The notes: generated by a model from the sequence alone, not told the origin. DNA of 64,000 bases from CAZOZZ01 sp965262425 (GCA_965262425.1 OZ253536.1:1240001-1304000), one strand, 5' to 3'; counted from the stretch's first letter, positions 53,617-62,420 are shown. Numbers and translations are program-made.

Positions 53617-54612
53617 ATGGTCATCTGGTCTCTGCTGTTTTCCATCCTGACCGGCGTCGACGGATTCCTATACGAGGACCCGAGTGCGGACGAGCTCATT
53701 CGCGGCACGATGGAGGCTACCTACAGCCTGCAGTTGGAGCAGGCCCGCGCCGGGGCGCGTATGCTGGAGGAGAGGTATCCGAACCACCCCGTCGGATTCA
53801 CCCTCATGGCCGAAACCTACTGGTGGGAGGCACAGGCCGACCGCGGAAACGAGCTTGTCGAATCCGCCTATTACGAGGCTCAGAAAGTGGCCGGGAAGAA
53901 GGCCGAGTTTGCGCTCGAGGCGGGCGAATACCCCAGGGCCGAGCTGCTCTCGTACATGGCCTCGGTTCACGCCAGCTATGCTCGTTTCCAGGTGACTCAG
54001 AAAGAAGCGTTCTTCAGCGCCATGCGGGCAGGCCTTCGCGCCCATCGTTACGCCAAACAGGTCTATGCACTGGACCCGGAGTTCTATGATATTTACGTCG
54101 GGCTGGGTGCGTTCAATTTTTTCACGGGGTCCCTGCCCGGTGTCCTGAAGCCTTTCGCCTTCCTGATCGGGGCCCGGGGGAACAAAGAAACGGGTTTCGA
54201 ACAACTGGGCCTCGCACGGGAGAAAAGTCGCTATTCCAGGACCGAAGCGCGCATCGTATCCTACACGGCCCTTCTCGAGGATGGTCAGTATGCCGCGGCC
54301 TTCAACCTGCTCGAAGGTCTCCGGGCTGACTACCCGGGTAACCAGGTGTTTTTCATCTGGGCCACGGACTGGTTCTTAAGACAGGGAAGGGTGTTGTCCG
54401 CCCTCAACTATTTCGACCGTGTCGTCAGGGACGAGTCGGACTCCCGCCCTCTCATCGCCCAATACGCTTTGCTGGAAAAAGCCGGAATCGAGAACGCCAT
54501 GAGCCGTAGATCGGCCGCCCAGGCGACGATTGATCGAATACGCCAGTTTCCCGGCCGGGATCCCTTGCTGGTCAAGAAACTCACGCGCCTTGAAGCCCGT
54601 CTCAGACGATAG
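53617..54612 (+). CDS. TPR-like exported protein
   Basis: A 331-residue helical-repeat protein from ATG 53617 (the frame is open to GTG 53575, inside the terminator tail, so I reject that start). The first hydrophobic stretch VIWSLLFSILTGVDGF looks like a signal peptide. Degenerate TPR motifs follow (ARAGARMLEERYPNHPVGFTL, AAFNLLEGLRADYPGNQVFF, ALNYFDRVVRDE). GLGAFNFFTGSLPGVLKPFAFLIG is a conserved hydrophobic patch. Function unknown; probably periplasmic. MITE M317 copy 3 is inserted directly after the stop. Confidence 0.75.
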   Translation: MVIWSLLFSILTGVDGFLYEDPSADELIRGTMEATYSLQLEQARAGARMLEERYPNHPVGFTLMAETYWWEAQADRGNELVESAYYEAQKVAGKKAEFALEAGEYPRAELLSYMASVHASYARFQVTQKEAFFSAMRAGLRAHRYAKQVYALDPEFYDIYVGLGAFNFFTGSLPGVLKPFAFLIGARGNKETGFEQLGLAREKSRYSRTEARIVSYTALLEDGQYAAAFNLLEGLRADYPGNQVFFIWATDWFLRQGRVLSALNYFDRVVRDESDSRPLIAQYALLEKAGIENAMSRRSAAQATIDRIRQFPGRDPLLVKKLTRLEARLRR

Positions 54613-54620
54613 ATTGTTTT

Positions 54621-54937
54621 GGGTCTTCCGCAGAATTTGTGGGTAAAACCGTCTTCCATCGCCGCTTGAGGAGACCACGGTGCTCGCCAAGCCTCAAGGC
54701 TTCCCTCGCAAGCTCGGCGGCTGCGCCGGCCTTGACCCTCGGCTGCGCTCCGCGGTGTCGGCTGGTGTGGGCGATGGGGAACGGGGCCTCCGGCGGGGGC
54801 TCCGGGCACCGGGTGTAGGCGTCCGACCGAAGTGGGTACTGGAATATTCGCCGTCGAACAAAAGAATAAGGTACTTTGTTTCAATTACTTATGTGCGCAC
54901 AGGCCTTTGGACTGCCCACAAATTCTGCGGAGGAGGC
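54621..54937 (+). repeat. 317-bp MITE (family M317), copy 3
   Basis: Perfect 8-bp target duplication ATTGTTTT (54613-54620 and 54938-54945). It starts right after the TPR stop codon. Confidence 0.95.
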
Positions 54938-54947
54938 ATTGTTTTAA

Positions 54948-55024
54948 ACACGAAGACACGAAGAACACGAAGGAAGTTTTGTGGGAGATCTCGTACCTGA
55001 CTTCTCTTCGTTGCCTTCGTGTCA
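54948..55024. repeat. ACGAAG-type inverted repeat
   Basis: ACACGAAGACACGAAGAACA pairs with CTTCTCTTCGTTGCCTTCGTG. A hairpin of the same style as the CGCAGAG group, located at the 3' end of kbl, possibly its terminator. Confidence 0.6.
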
Positions 55025-55095
55025 TGTTGAAATAGCGCAGGTTTCGGATTGGTGCCGCCCTTTCAGGCCACGCACGCTGCTAGATTTGTTTCAGG

Positions 55096-56313
55096 TCAGA
55101 TCACACCCATTTCGTGCCCGACCTTTTCGAACGCATCCAGCGCGCGGTCCATGTCCGACTGGTTCAAGGCAGCGGAAATCTGCGCACGCAATCTTGCCTC
55201 CCCATTCGGTACGACCGGGTACCAGAGCCCCTTGATGTAGGCACCCGCTTCCAGCAATCGGGCGCTCATGTCTCTGGCAAGGGATGCTTCTCCCAGCATG
55301 ATGGGAACGATGGGGTGCGTCCCATCGATGATCGTAAAGCCCAGTTCCTGGATGCGCTTGCGGAAGTAGCTCGTGTTTTCATGAAGCTTTTGGACAAGCG
55401 CGTTGTCCTCGCTGAGGATGTCGAGCGCCTCGATAGCCGCCATGACGATGGACGGGGGGAGGGAATTCGAGAACGTATAGGGCCGCGACTTCTGACGAAG
55501 AAATCGAATCGTGTCCGCCGTACTCGCCACGTAGCCTCCAGCGGCACCGCCCAGCGCCTTTCCCAGCGTCCCGCTGAGCGCTTGAATCTGCCCGTGGACG
55601 CCATGGGCTTCCGGTGTGCCGCGTCCGGTTTCTCCCACGACCCCGACAGCGTGGGAGTCATCAACGAAGAGGATCTGTCCGAATTCCGCGGCCAGGTCGA
55701 TCAACACGGGAAGAGGGGCCAGATCGCCTTCCATACTGAACACACCGTCGGTGGCAACGAATCCGAAACGATAGTCGTTCTCATGTGCATCCGTTTCCAG
55801 CATCTGGCGAAGCATCGACGCGTCCGCATGGTCGTAGATTTTGCGGTGGACGACCTCCGCGCGGCACAAGCGTGTGCCATCGATGATGCTGGCATGGTTC
55901 AGGCGGTCGCTGTATATGACGTCGCGGTAAAGCTCCTCTCCCATGCGTTCGTTGATGATGGCGGCGAAAAAACCTTCGTTTGCTGCATAGCATGAAGAGA
56001 ACAGGATGCTGTCTTCGGTTCCCAGGAACTCTGCTATTTTTTCCTCGAGCTTTCGATGGATCGTCAGGGTGCCACATATGAAACGGACCGACGAGACACC
56101 GTGGCCGTATTGCTGAATGCCTCGGATGGCAGCCTCCTGGATCCGGGGATGGGATGCGAGCCCCAGGTAGTTGTTCGATGCGAGCATAACGACGTCTTTC
56201 CCGTCCACTCGAACAATGGCTCCCTGCTCGGAATCGATCAACGTTTCCTGTTTGTAGGTCTGGGTGCTTCGCAGGCGGTCAAGTTCCGTCTGGATCGCTT
56301 CTTGTAGTCTCAT
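55096..56313 (-). CDS. kbl: glycine C-acetyltransferase (2-amino-3-ketobutyrate CoA ligase)
   Basis: A 405-residue PLP enzyme of the alpha-oxoamine synthase family. NNYLGLASHPRIQEAA, DSHAVGVVGETGRGT and the PLP-Lys motif SGTLGKALGGAAGGY are intact. With Tdh it converts threonine to glycine and acetyl-CoA. Its start overlaps the tdh stop (ATGA), and it is second in the operon. Confidence 0.94.
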   Translation of the reverse strand: MRLQEAIQTELDRLRSTQTYKQETLIDSEQGAIVRVDGKDVVMLASNNYLGLASHPRIQEAAIRGIQQYGHGVSSVRFICGTLTIHRKLEEKIAEFLGTEDSILFSSCYAANEGFFAAIINERMGEELYRDVIYSDRLNHASIIDGTRLCRAEVVHRKIYDHADASMLRQMLETDAHENDYRFGFVATDGVFSMEGDLAPLPVLIDLAAEFGQILFVDDSHAVGVVGETGRGTPEAHGVHGQIQALSGTLGKALGGAAGGYVASTADTIRFLRQKSRPYTFSNSLPPSIVMAAIEALDILSEDNALVQKLHENTSYFRKRIQELGFTIIDGTHPIVPIMLGEASLARDMSARLLEAGAYIKGLWYPVVPNGEARLRAQISAALNQSDMDRALDAFEKVGHEMGVI

Positions 56314-57542
56314 GGTTTCAAAATCACCTTGATGGCGTCCCTGTTCAGGATCGCCCGGATACCCTGTTCGTAGTCTTCCAGAGGCAATTCGAGGGACACG
56401 ATGCCGCTGTCGATCAGTTCATCGGCGAGTCCGGCGCGGAGCAGGTTGCGCATCGTTTCCCAGGTTCCGAAGCCCCGTCTTCCTATGATCCCCTTGACCG
56501 TCAGGCCGCGGAAGATAATTTCACGGGCAAAATCCAGTTTCAGATCCCCTTCGGGTATGCCCAGCAATGCGACTGTCCCGCCCATTCGGACGACGTCAAA
56601 CGCGTCGCGGTACGCGCCGTAATTGCCTGACATTTCCAGAACCGCATCGACGCCGGTACCGTCGGTTTCTTCGTTCACTGTTCTTCGCAATCGTTCCGGC
56701 CCACCTTCGAGACCCAGGTCGAAGCAATGATCCGCGCCGAACTTGCGAGCCAGCGCAAAGAGGTTGTTTTCCAGGTGTTCTGCCTGTTCGGGTGACGCCG
56801 GAGGTGTGAAGTCGGTGACGTAAATGCGCGAAGCGCCGTTTCGGCGTGACAACGCCGTGGCCATCAACCCCTGGACACCCGCACCGAGGATCGCGACGGA
56901 TCGCCCGGTCAGGTCCACCTCGTCCACACTGTGGACAGCGTTGCCCAGTGCGTCCATGAACGCGATCACCTGGATCGGGATTTCACCTTTGCGAAACATA
57001 ACCAGGTTCGAAGCCGGAATGATGACGAAATCGGCGAAGGCGCCGTCTTCGTGGACGCCCTTGATCTTTGTGTTCTGACAGACGTGCCGGTCCCCGAGGC
57101 GGCACTGGTAACACCACCCGCAACTGACGTGCATCTCCGCCGAGCAGTAATATTGTTCCTGGACGAACTCGAGGAGACGCGGATCGCTGGCAAGTTCGTC
57201 GGAATTTCGTCCCTGGGAGAATTCCTGGATTTCGGCGTCGTGGAGCGCGTGACGTTCGATGATACTCGCCAGTCGCAACCGTCCCTGTTCTCCGGCATCA
57301 ACGATGCTTCCACAGAACTCGTGACCGATGATGACCGAGCTCTGTTCCGCTTGAGACATTGCTTCGCGAAAGGATTCCTTGCTGTTCCAGATCCCGACAT
57401 CGCTTCCGCAGATTCCAGCCGCAAGGACGCGGACCTTGATGTCATCCGGGCGAATGACGCGAGGAACCGGCTTCTCTCGCAAGTCCAGACCTTTCGGCCA
57501 GTCGCCGCCGTTCCGTGGACGAGCCTTGACGATCGCTTTCAT
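56310..57542 (-). CDS. tdh: L-threonine 3-dehydrogenase (zinc alcohol dehydrogenase family), with insertion
   Basis: A 410-residue medium-chain dehydrogenase. AAGICGSDVGIW (catalytic Zn Cys), GHEFCGSIV (His/Glu), the structural-Zn cysteines in CGWCYQCRLGDRHVC, and the Rossmann motif GAGVQGLMA. About 35 extra residues (SIIERHALHDAEIQEFSQGR and following) lie between GHEF and the structural zinc loop, making it longer than usual Tdh. Overlaps kbl by four bases, which supports Tdh identity. A MITE T3 copy begins 12 bp upstream of the start codon. Confidence 0.88.
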   Translation of the reverse strand: MKAIVKARPRNGGDWPKGLDLREKPVPRVIRPDDIKVRVLAAGICGSDVGIWNSKESFREAMSQAEQSSVIIGHEFCGSIVDAGEQGRLRLASIIERHALHDAEIQEFSQGRNSDELASDPRLLEFVQEQYYCSAEMHVSCGWCYQCRLGDRHVCQNTKIKGVHEDGAFADFVIIPASNLVMFRKGEIPIQVIAFMDALGNAVHSVDEVDLTGRSVAILGAGVQGLMATALSRRNGASRIYVTDFTPPASPEQAEHLENNLFALARKFGADHCFDLGLEGGPERLRRTVNEETDGTGVDAVLEMSGNYGAYRDAFDVVRMGGTVALLGIPEGDLKLDFAREIIFRGLTVKGIIGRRGFGTWETMRNLLRAGLADELIDSGIVSLELPLEDYEQGIRAILNRDAIKVILKP

Positions 57543-57554
57543 GGTTTGGTTCCC

Positions 57555-57702
57555 TGGCGCCCAGATTCACGCCATCTTCGGCCGCTCCTCAATCGCAGAT
57601 CCTCGAAATAGCCGGGCTATTCCTCCGGTCTGCTCAATCGGTCGCGACCGAATCTGACGCAAATCTGGGCGCCACTTCTGCGAAGTTATGGTTGAGCGGA
57701 CG
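57555..57702 (+). repeat. MITE family T3, copy lacking its outermost left end
   Basis: Most of the 178-bp element seen at 63534, starting TGGCGCCCAGATTCACGCC. It forms the 5' leader region of tdh. Confidence 0.8.
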
Positions 57703-58025
57703 CTGAGCAGCGAAAATGCCGCGTTAGTGTAATGCCGCCGGGCGGAAATGACTACAGCAATCTGCTGGATCTGTCGATATCTATGGTGAAACGGTCGTTA
57801 GGAGAACATCCGGCGTCCGAGTCGGGGCGGCCCTTATTCAAGGGGAGGGGCCGCCCCGCTTTTCTCTCGTCAGGCCCGGCGTCCGCACCCGGCGGAAGCA
57901 GTTGTGTGTGGAGCTGTGAGACTCCGGCCCTGATTCTGGTGCCGTCCGATCGCTATCGAGGTCGGAACGGACCCTGTGTGACCCGAACGACCGGAGAGAT
58001 TCGGTCGGGATCCGGACGTAATGAC
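57703..58025. other. intergenic region with a long GC hairpin
   Basis: No supported gene. CGGGGCGGCCC (57821-57831) pairs with GGGGCCGCCCCG (57846-57857) and is followed by CTTTTCTC, a plausible terminator. The remainder is featureless to me. Confidence 0.45.
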
Positions 58026-58181
58026 ATGGGAAAGTTACTCCAGCGTCTGCTCTTTTTTGTCCTTCTTTTCGAGGGCCTGTCCCACCTCCGCCTGGCGACT
58101 GTTGTGACCGCGATCACGCTTGTGATTGCGATAACGGTCTGGACTCACCTCTTGCTTCAAAGTGGCGCTGATTCCGCTTGA
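58026..58181 (+). CDS. small membrane protein (51 residues)
   Basis: ATG 58026; LLQRLLFFVLLFEGL and VVTAITLVIAITVWTHLLL form one or two hydrophobic helices. The start site has only a weak ribosome-binding sequence. No family recognised. Possibly real; composition is that of a short inner-membrane peptide. Confidence 0.35.
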   Translation: MGKLLQRLLFFVLLFEGLSHLRLATVVTAITLVIAITVWTHLLLQSGADSA

Positions 58182-58473
58182 TTCTCCTCAGCCGAGGTAA
58201 TACCCTAGGCAGCCTGTTCAGAAGGCAATTTCGACACGAACGTTTCGCTTTTTTGGCGAGAGAGGACCGTCTCACGTTAAGAAAAGTCATCGTTCATTCG
58301 AACAGGCCGCATTAAACCGCTTGCCCGCGACCATCGAAGAAGGGCGCAGGGTGATATTGGAATCGGATGTGTCGGACAGTTTTTCCGGCACGCAGGAAGC
58401 GACAGGGCAACGAATCCGACACGAGGCTGTAGATTTTCTGAGACCGACGGAATCGTTGTATCAACTCTGCCAC
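58182..58473. other. upstream region of the NtrC-type regulator
   Basis: The regulator's frame is open from TTG 58321 but the first 51 residues show no domain, so this stretch is probably leader and promoter. No sigma-54 promoter is obvious. Confidence 0.4.
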
Positions 58474-59934
58474 ATGCCGACATCGAAACGCCAAGCTCTC
58501 ATTCTTACCGGCGACCAAAAGCTTGAACAGTCTCTGGTCCCGGCGCTGGATCGGAACGGTTACGATGCCGTGGCGACGGCGGACATCGAGACCGCGCTCG
58601 GACGGGTGCGTCCGAACCACCCGGATCTGATTCTTCTCGATGTCGACATGACGGAAGTTGAATGTCTCGACGTCGTACGACGTCTTGGCCAGTTCGCGGG
58701 CGCTTCGGGGATCCTGCTTCTGGTCAGCGAGGCGTCGATGTACCAGGTCGCCGCCGCTATGGGACTGGGGGCCCGTATATATCTGAAGAAGCCGGTCGGT
58801 GTCGAGGATCTGCGGCTTGCCCTCGATCAGATCGATCATCAGAAGAAACTCGCCATGGAGATCCGGGAATTACGGGCGGCGCGCGAGGGGGGCGACCGCA
58901 TTCCTCGTATTCATGGCTCCAGCCCCGAAATGCAGAGGATTTTGAAGCTCGTGGGGCAGGTGGCATCGACGTCGGTGAACGTCATGATCGTCGGCGAACC
59001 GGGCACGGGAAAACGGCTCATCAGCGAGGCCATTCATCACAACAGTCCCAGAAGGGGCCAACGTTTTCTTCACCTCAGTTGCGCCGGATTGAGCGAGAAC
59101 CTCATCGAAGCGGAGTTGTTTGGTCACGAGGACGGAGCCTTCGGCGGTGCCGGCCCCCGACAGGCCGGGCGCCTCGAACGGTGCGACGGTGGGACGCTCC
59201 TCATCGACGAAATCGGGGAGACCACGCGCAAGACCCAGGAAAAGCTTCTTCGGTTCCTGACCGATGGAACCTATCAGCCGCTCGGTCGTCATGGATCACC
59301 TGGCACCGCGGATGTTCGAATCATCGGCGCCTCCATCCGAAATCTGGAAACGGATGTTCGCGAAGACCGATTCAACAAGGAACTTTTTCACCGGCTCCAC
59401 GGAGTCCAGATATCGGTTCCTCCCCTGCGCGAGAGGAAGACCGATATCCCAGTGCTGGTCGACCGGTTCATTCGGGTCTACGCCCGGATCAGCGACAAGC
59501 CCGTACGGACCCTCACTCCGGAGGCCCTCGCCCGGTTGATGGGGCACGATTGGCCCGGCAATGTTCGCGAACTGGAAACAACGATTGAACATGCCACTCC
59601 GATGTCGGGCGGCAGCTCGCTTGGTATCGACGATCTGCCGGCTTTCCCGGAACGAGTCGAAGGTGGCGTGACCGGACCACGAATTCCCGGCTCCACAATT
59701 CAGGAGATCGAGCGGGAAGCTATCCTCCGGACTCTCGAACAAGTGGGCGGATCCACGACCCGGGCGGCTCGGACACTCAACATGAGCGTCCGCAAGATTC
59801 AGTACAAGCTCAAAGAGTACCGTCTGACGACCGCATCCACGCTTCGGGTCGAAACCGTTCCCGTGACCCCGGTAGAACGGCCCGTCCCTGCCAAGAGCGC
59901 AGTCTTCGTGGCAGGGGGCGAGTCGTCGGACTGA
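58474..59934 (+). CDS. NtrC-family response regulator with an altered GAFTGA loop
   Basis: A 486-residue regulator. The N-terminal receiver has phospho-acceptor Asp in LILLDVDMTEVE and Lys in YLKKPVGV. The AAA+ domain has Walker A GEPGTGKRL, the sigma-54 contact loop GAFGGA (usual GAFTGA, Thr to Gly), and Walker B GGTLLIDEIGE. The C-terminal Fis-type HTH is STTRAARTLNMSVRKIQYKLKEY. The Thr of the loop is normally essential for sigma-54 remodelling, so it may act as a sigma-54-independent regulator. Start uncertain (ATG 58474 preferred). No partner kinase adjacent. Confidence 0.88.
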   Translation: MPTSKRQALILTGDQKLEQSLVPALDRNGYDAVATADIETALGRVRPNHPDLILLDVDMTEVECLDVVRRLGQFAGASGILLLVSEASMYQVAAAMGLGARIYLKKPVGVEDLRLALDQIDHQKKLAMEIRELRAAREGGDRIPRIHGSSPEMQRILKLVGQVASTSVNVMIVGEPGTGKRLISEAIHHNSPRRGQRFLHLSCAGLSENLIEAELFGHEDGAFGGAGPRQAGRLERCDGGTLLIDEIGETTRKTQEKLLRFLTDGTYQPLGRHGSPGTADVRIIGASIRNLETDVREDRFNKELFHRLHGVQISVPPLRERKTDIPVLVDRFIRVYARISDKPVRTLTPEALARLMGHDWPGNVRELETTIEHATPMSGGSSLGIDDLPAFPERVEGGVTGPRIPGSTIQEIEREAILRTLEQVGGSTTRAARTLNMSVRKIQYKLKEYRLTTASTLRVETVPVTPVERPVPAKSAVFVAGGESSD

Positions 59935-60151
59935 TCGGGTATCCAACGACAGTGGATGATGGTCCCGCGACCCTCTGAGGCCATTCGCCGGCCTCCCCAA
60001 CCGTCCCCTTCCCGCTCAGATGGGCTACAGTCCTAACCAATCCTTGCCGATAATAACGGATGGCAGAGCCCGTGCGCCTCGGTGTGGGGCAACGTGTACC
60101 TGGTTCATGCCTTGACAATGGTCGTCTCCATCAAAGGGAAGGGATTGATCG

Positions 60152-60475
60152 ATGCCGTGGTCGTCACCACATGGTCACAGATTCACCAGCGCGACGATAC
60201 TGGCGAATGCGCCCAGGCAGCCCGGGGTTTACGGGCTGTACAGCGCCGAAGGCTGGGTGTTTATCGGCAAGTCCAAGAACCTGCAGCAGTCATTGTTCCA
60301 ATGCCTCGACAAGAAACGTCAGTACTTCTGGCCGGACGAGCCCAATGCCTACGCTTTCGAACTCTGTGCCCCCGACCAATGTGATGATCGACAGGGCGAG
60401 CTCATCCTGGAATTCTATCCCCGCAGAAACCACTTGCCCGAGCCAGCTCCCGCCCGAATGGAGAAAGCCAGTTAG
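60152..60475 (+). CDS. GIY-YIG-like domain protein
   Basis: A 107-residue protein. APRQPGVYGLYSAEGWVFIGKSKNLQQSLF resembles the GIY-YIG nuclease core, with the motif degraded to GVY...FIG; the Arg usually found in NLxxRL is replaced by Gln. GELILEFYPRRNHLPE is the C-terminal part with a Glu. Nuclease activity is doubtful. Stands alone. Confidence 0.55.
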   Translation: MPWSSPHGHRFTSATILANAPRQPGVYGLYSAEGWVFIGKSKNLQQSLFQCLDKKRQYFWPDEPNAYAFELCAPDQCDDRQGELILEFYPRRNHLPEPAPARMEKAS

Positions 60476-60649
60476 TCGCAGTTTCAGGTAGTAATTCTCC
60501 GACCGTCGCTCGATGTTCCGATCAGCCTGCCGTCAGCCGAGGTCCTGGATCCAGGGCAAAATTTGCCTGAAAACCTTCCGAAGTTCAACAACTAAGCCGA
60601 ACAAGGCGGAGAAATCCGCGACTGGTCTTTGAACTGCATCTCGATTGGC

Positions 60650-60919
60650 ATGCTGAAGCGTCCGGGGTTTCGAAAGGTACGCGCCGACTCGAGTTCTCCA
60701 GAATCCCATGTGGTTCGATGCCGCAAATGCGATCGGGAGTTCGATCTTCTTCGTGCCTGCTGGTGCCGTTGCCTCTCGGTCCGTCGGACGAAGGTCTGTT
60801 CGGTGTGTGGGGAATGCCTGTGCGACCTGCCAGAGTGCGCAGACCCACTTTATTGGGTGGAATCGCCCGTGTCTTTCCGAAATTACGGGTTTCGGGGGCT
60901 GCTGGTGTACTACCTCTAG
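60650..60919 (+). CDS. Cys-rich zinc-ribbon-like protein ending at an IS target site
   Basis: An 89-residue protein from ATG 60650 (an upstream TTG at 60629 is possible). Cysteine pairs occur at RCRKCDRE, ACWCRCLS, VCSVCGECLCDLPEC, enough for two or three zinc sites. It ends FRNYGFRGLLVYYL, stop TAG 60917-60919. The stop belongs to the CTAG where the IS1182-type element inserted; the element did not shorten the gene because CTAG already carried the stop. No family name known to me. Confidence 0.55.
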   Translation: MLKRPGFRKVRADSSSPESHVVRCRKCDREFDLLRACWCRCLSVRRTKVCSVCGECLCDLPECADPLYWVESPVSFRNYGFRGLLVYYL

Positions 60920-62331
60920 CAGCCCGTGGCAGAAGTGGGGTTTTCTGAGTTGAGAGTTTCAGGTCTTCGCCCGGACGGAACGGCGTCTAAATCGATTCTG
61001 GAGCGCTGAGGATGGAACGAGAGCGATTCACAGTGGCTCCAGAGCAGTATTAAGGTGAATAAGGCCATGACATGTTGGCCCTGAAGGCCTCGTGGTGTGC
61101 CGTTTCCGAAATTGTTCCGAAGGATCAGGCTCAGATTCAAAGCGGCATATTGAATCAGGACGCGCTTGAGAATGTTGTCCCGATGTCGGAGGTGAACCCG
61201 ACGCATTGCGCCGGTTTCCAGCGTGTGTGCGAACGGTCGTTCCAACATCAGTCCGCGCTGTCGGAGTAATTGCTTGCCCCGGTTGCCTCGGATTCGTCGC
61301 CGGTTGGCATAGACGGCCTGTTTTTCTTCGGACTTATCTTTCCAGTTGCGTCGGCCCCGGTCCGGTTCCGAGATGTAGCTGCGAATGTTGAGGTCTTTGA
61401 ATCCGGTCAACGTATCGTTACTGTGATAGCCCTTATCCGCCACCAGTTCGGAGAGCACATCGTTCCGAAGTTTCGATCCAGGATCGGCGGCCAAGGTCTC
61501 CATCTGATGCGCGGCTTGGATCATCGTTTCTTTGATCGTCGTCGTGTCGCCCTGATCGGCACCCTGCACCGTGACCGCCAGGATGGCTCCGGTCTTCATG
61601 TCGGCGGCATGCTCCACCTTATGGGCCAGATGCGTTCGTCCGTCCTTCATCTTCGTGATTCGCGCATCCGGGTCGTGGGGATGCTCCCACTCTTTGTTCG
61701 ATCCTTTCTTCGACCGCTTGCGGTCGAGTCGCCCCAGCTCGGTTTGCGTCGGTGTCTCGATCCCAGACGCCTTGGCCAGCCGTGTCAGGAATTGGTTGTA
61801 GGCTTCTCCGGTGTCCCGGCGTACGATCGACCGCATCGCCGCGTTGGCTTCCAGTGTCGATGCATCCACGCCCACCGTCTTCCCATCGATCAGGCCCTCA
61901 CCGGCCAACACGCCCAACATCCACGAAAAGACCTTTCCATGTGTTTCCAGATCGATCAACCGTCGCGTCCGCGAGACTGTCGAATGATCCGGCACCCCTT
62001 CGCTCAGCCCGACTCCAAGGAATCCTCGCAAACTCAGAGAATCGGCACACCGCCACGCTATGCCACGCTCCGAATCGATTCCTTCGAAATAGCCCACCAG
62101 CAACATCCTAAAATACTTGCCCGGCGCCACGCTCGGCCGACCCATCACCTCAGCGTAGAACTGCTCACAGGCATCTTCGACGAACCGGTCGAACTTGGCT
62201 TGGTCCAAGATTCGGTTAACCCGTTCGTAGAACACGTGGCCCGCTGTCCGCGGCAACTCTGCTGTCGCAACCCATAACGTGGCTTGTCGGTCCTTTTTCC
62301 GTCCCATTCCCATATCGCGTTCTCCTTCCAC
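60916..62331 (-). CDS. IS1182-family transposase
   Basis: A 471-residue DDE transposase: N-terminal domain FDRFVEDACEQFYAEVMGRPSVAPGKYFRMLLVGYFEGID (IS1182/IS5-like), DHSTVSRTRRLI, GVDASTLEANAAM (Asp), ELVADKGYHSNDTL (Asp) and NRGKQLLRQRGLMLERPFAH (Glu). All catalytic residues are present. The frame runs to the very tip of the element, and its stop codon TAG is supplied by the flanking CTAG target (read on the minus strand). The start could also be Met 7 or 9. Confidence 0.92.
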   Translation of the reverse strand: MEGERDMGMGRKKDRQATLWVATAELPRTAGHVFYERVNRILDQAKFDRFVEDACEQFYAEVMGRPSVAPGKYFRMLLVGYFEGIDSERGIAWRCADSLSLRGFLGVGLSEGVPDHSTVSRTRRLIDLETHGKVFSWMLGVLAGEGLIDGKTVGVDASTLEANAAMRSIVRRDTGEAYNQFLTRLAKASGIETPTQTELGRLDRKRSKKGSNKEWEHPHDPDARITKMKDGRTHLAHKVEHAADMKTGAILAVTVQGADQGDTTTIKETMIQAAHQMETLAADPGSKLRNDVLSELVADKGYHSNDTLTGFKDLNIRSYISEPDRGRRNWKDKSEEKQAVYANRRRIRGNRGKQLLRQRGLMLERPFAHTLETGAMRRVHLRHRDNILKRVLIQYAALNLSLILRNNFGNGTPRGLQGQHVMALFTLILLWSHCESLSFHPQRSRIDLDAVPSGRRPETLNSENPTSATGC

Positions 62332-62399
62332 TATCTTCCTCGCGATACGGTCGCATGGGGTCCGTTGTTAACTATGAAGTTGACTTGCACCACGGGCTC
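60920..62399 (-). mobile_element. IS1182-type element (1480 bp)
   Basis: Ends AGCCCGTGG shared at both termini with partial similarity further in (AGAAGT / GCAAGT). Flanked by CTAG at 60916-60919 and 62400-62403. Confidence 0.85.
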
Positions 62400-62420
62400 C
62401 TAGTCTCCAGGATGGGGAAT

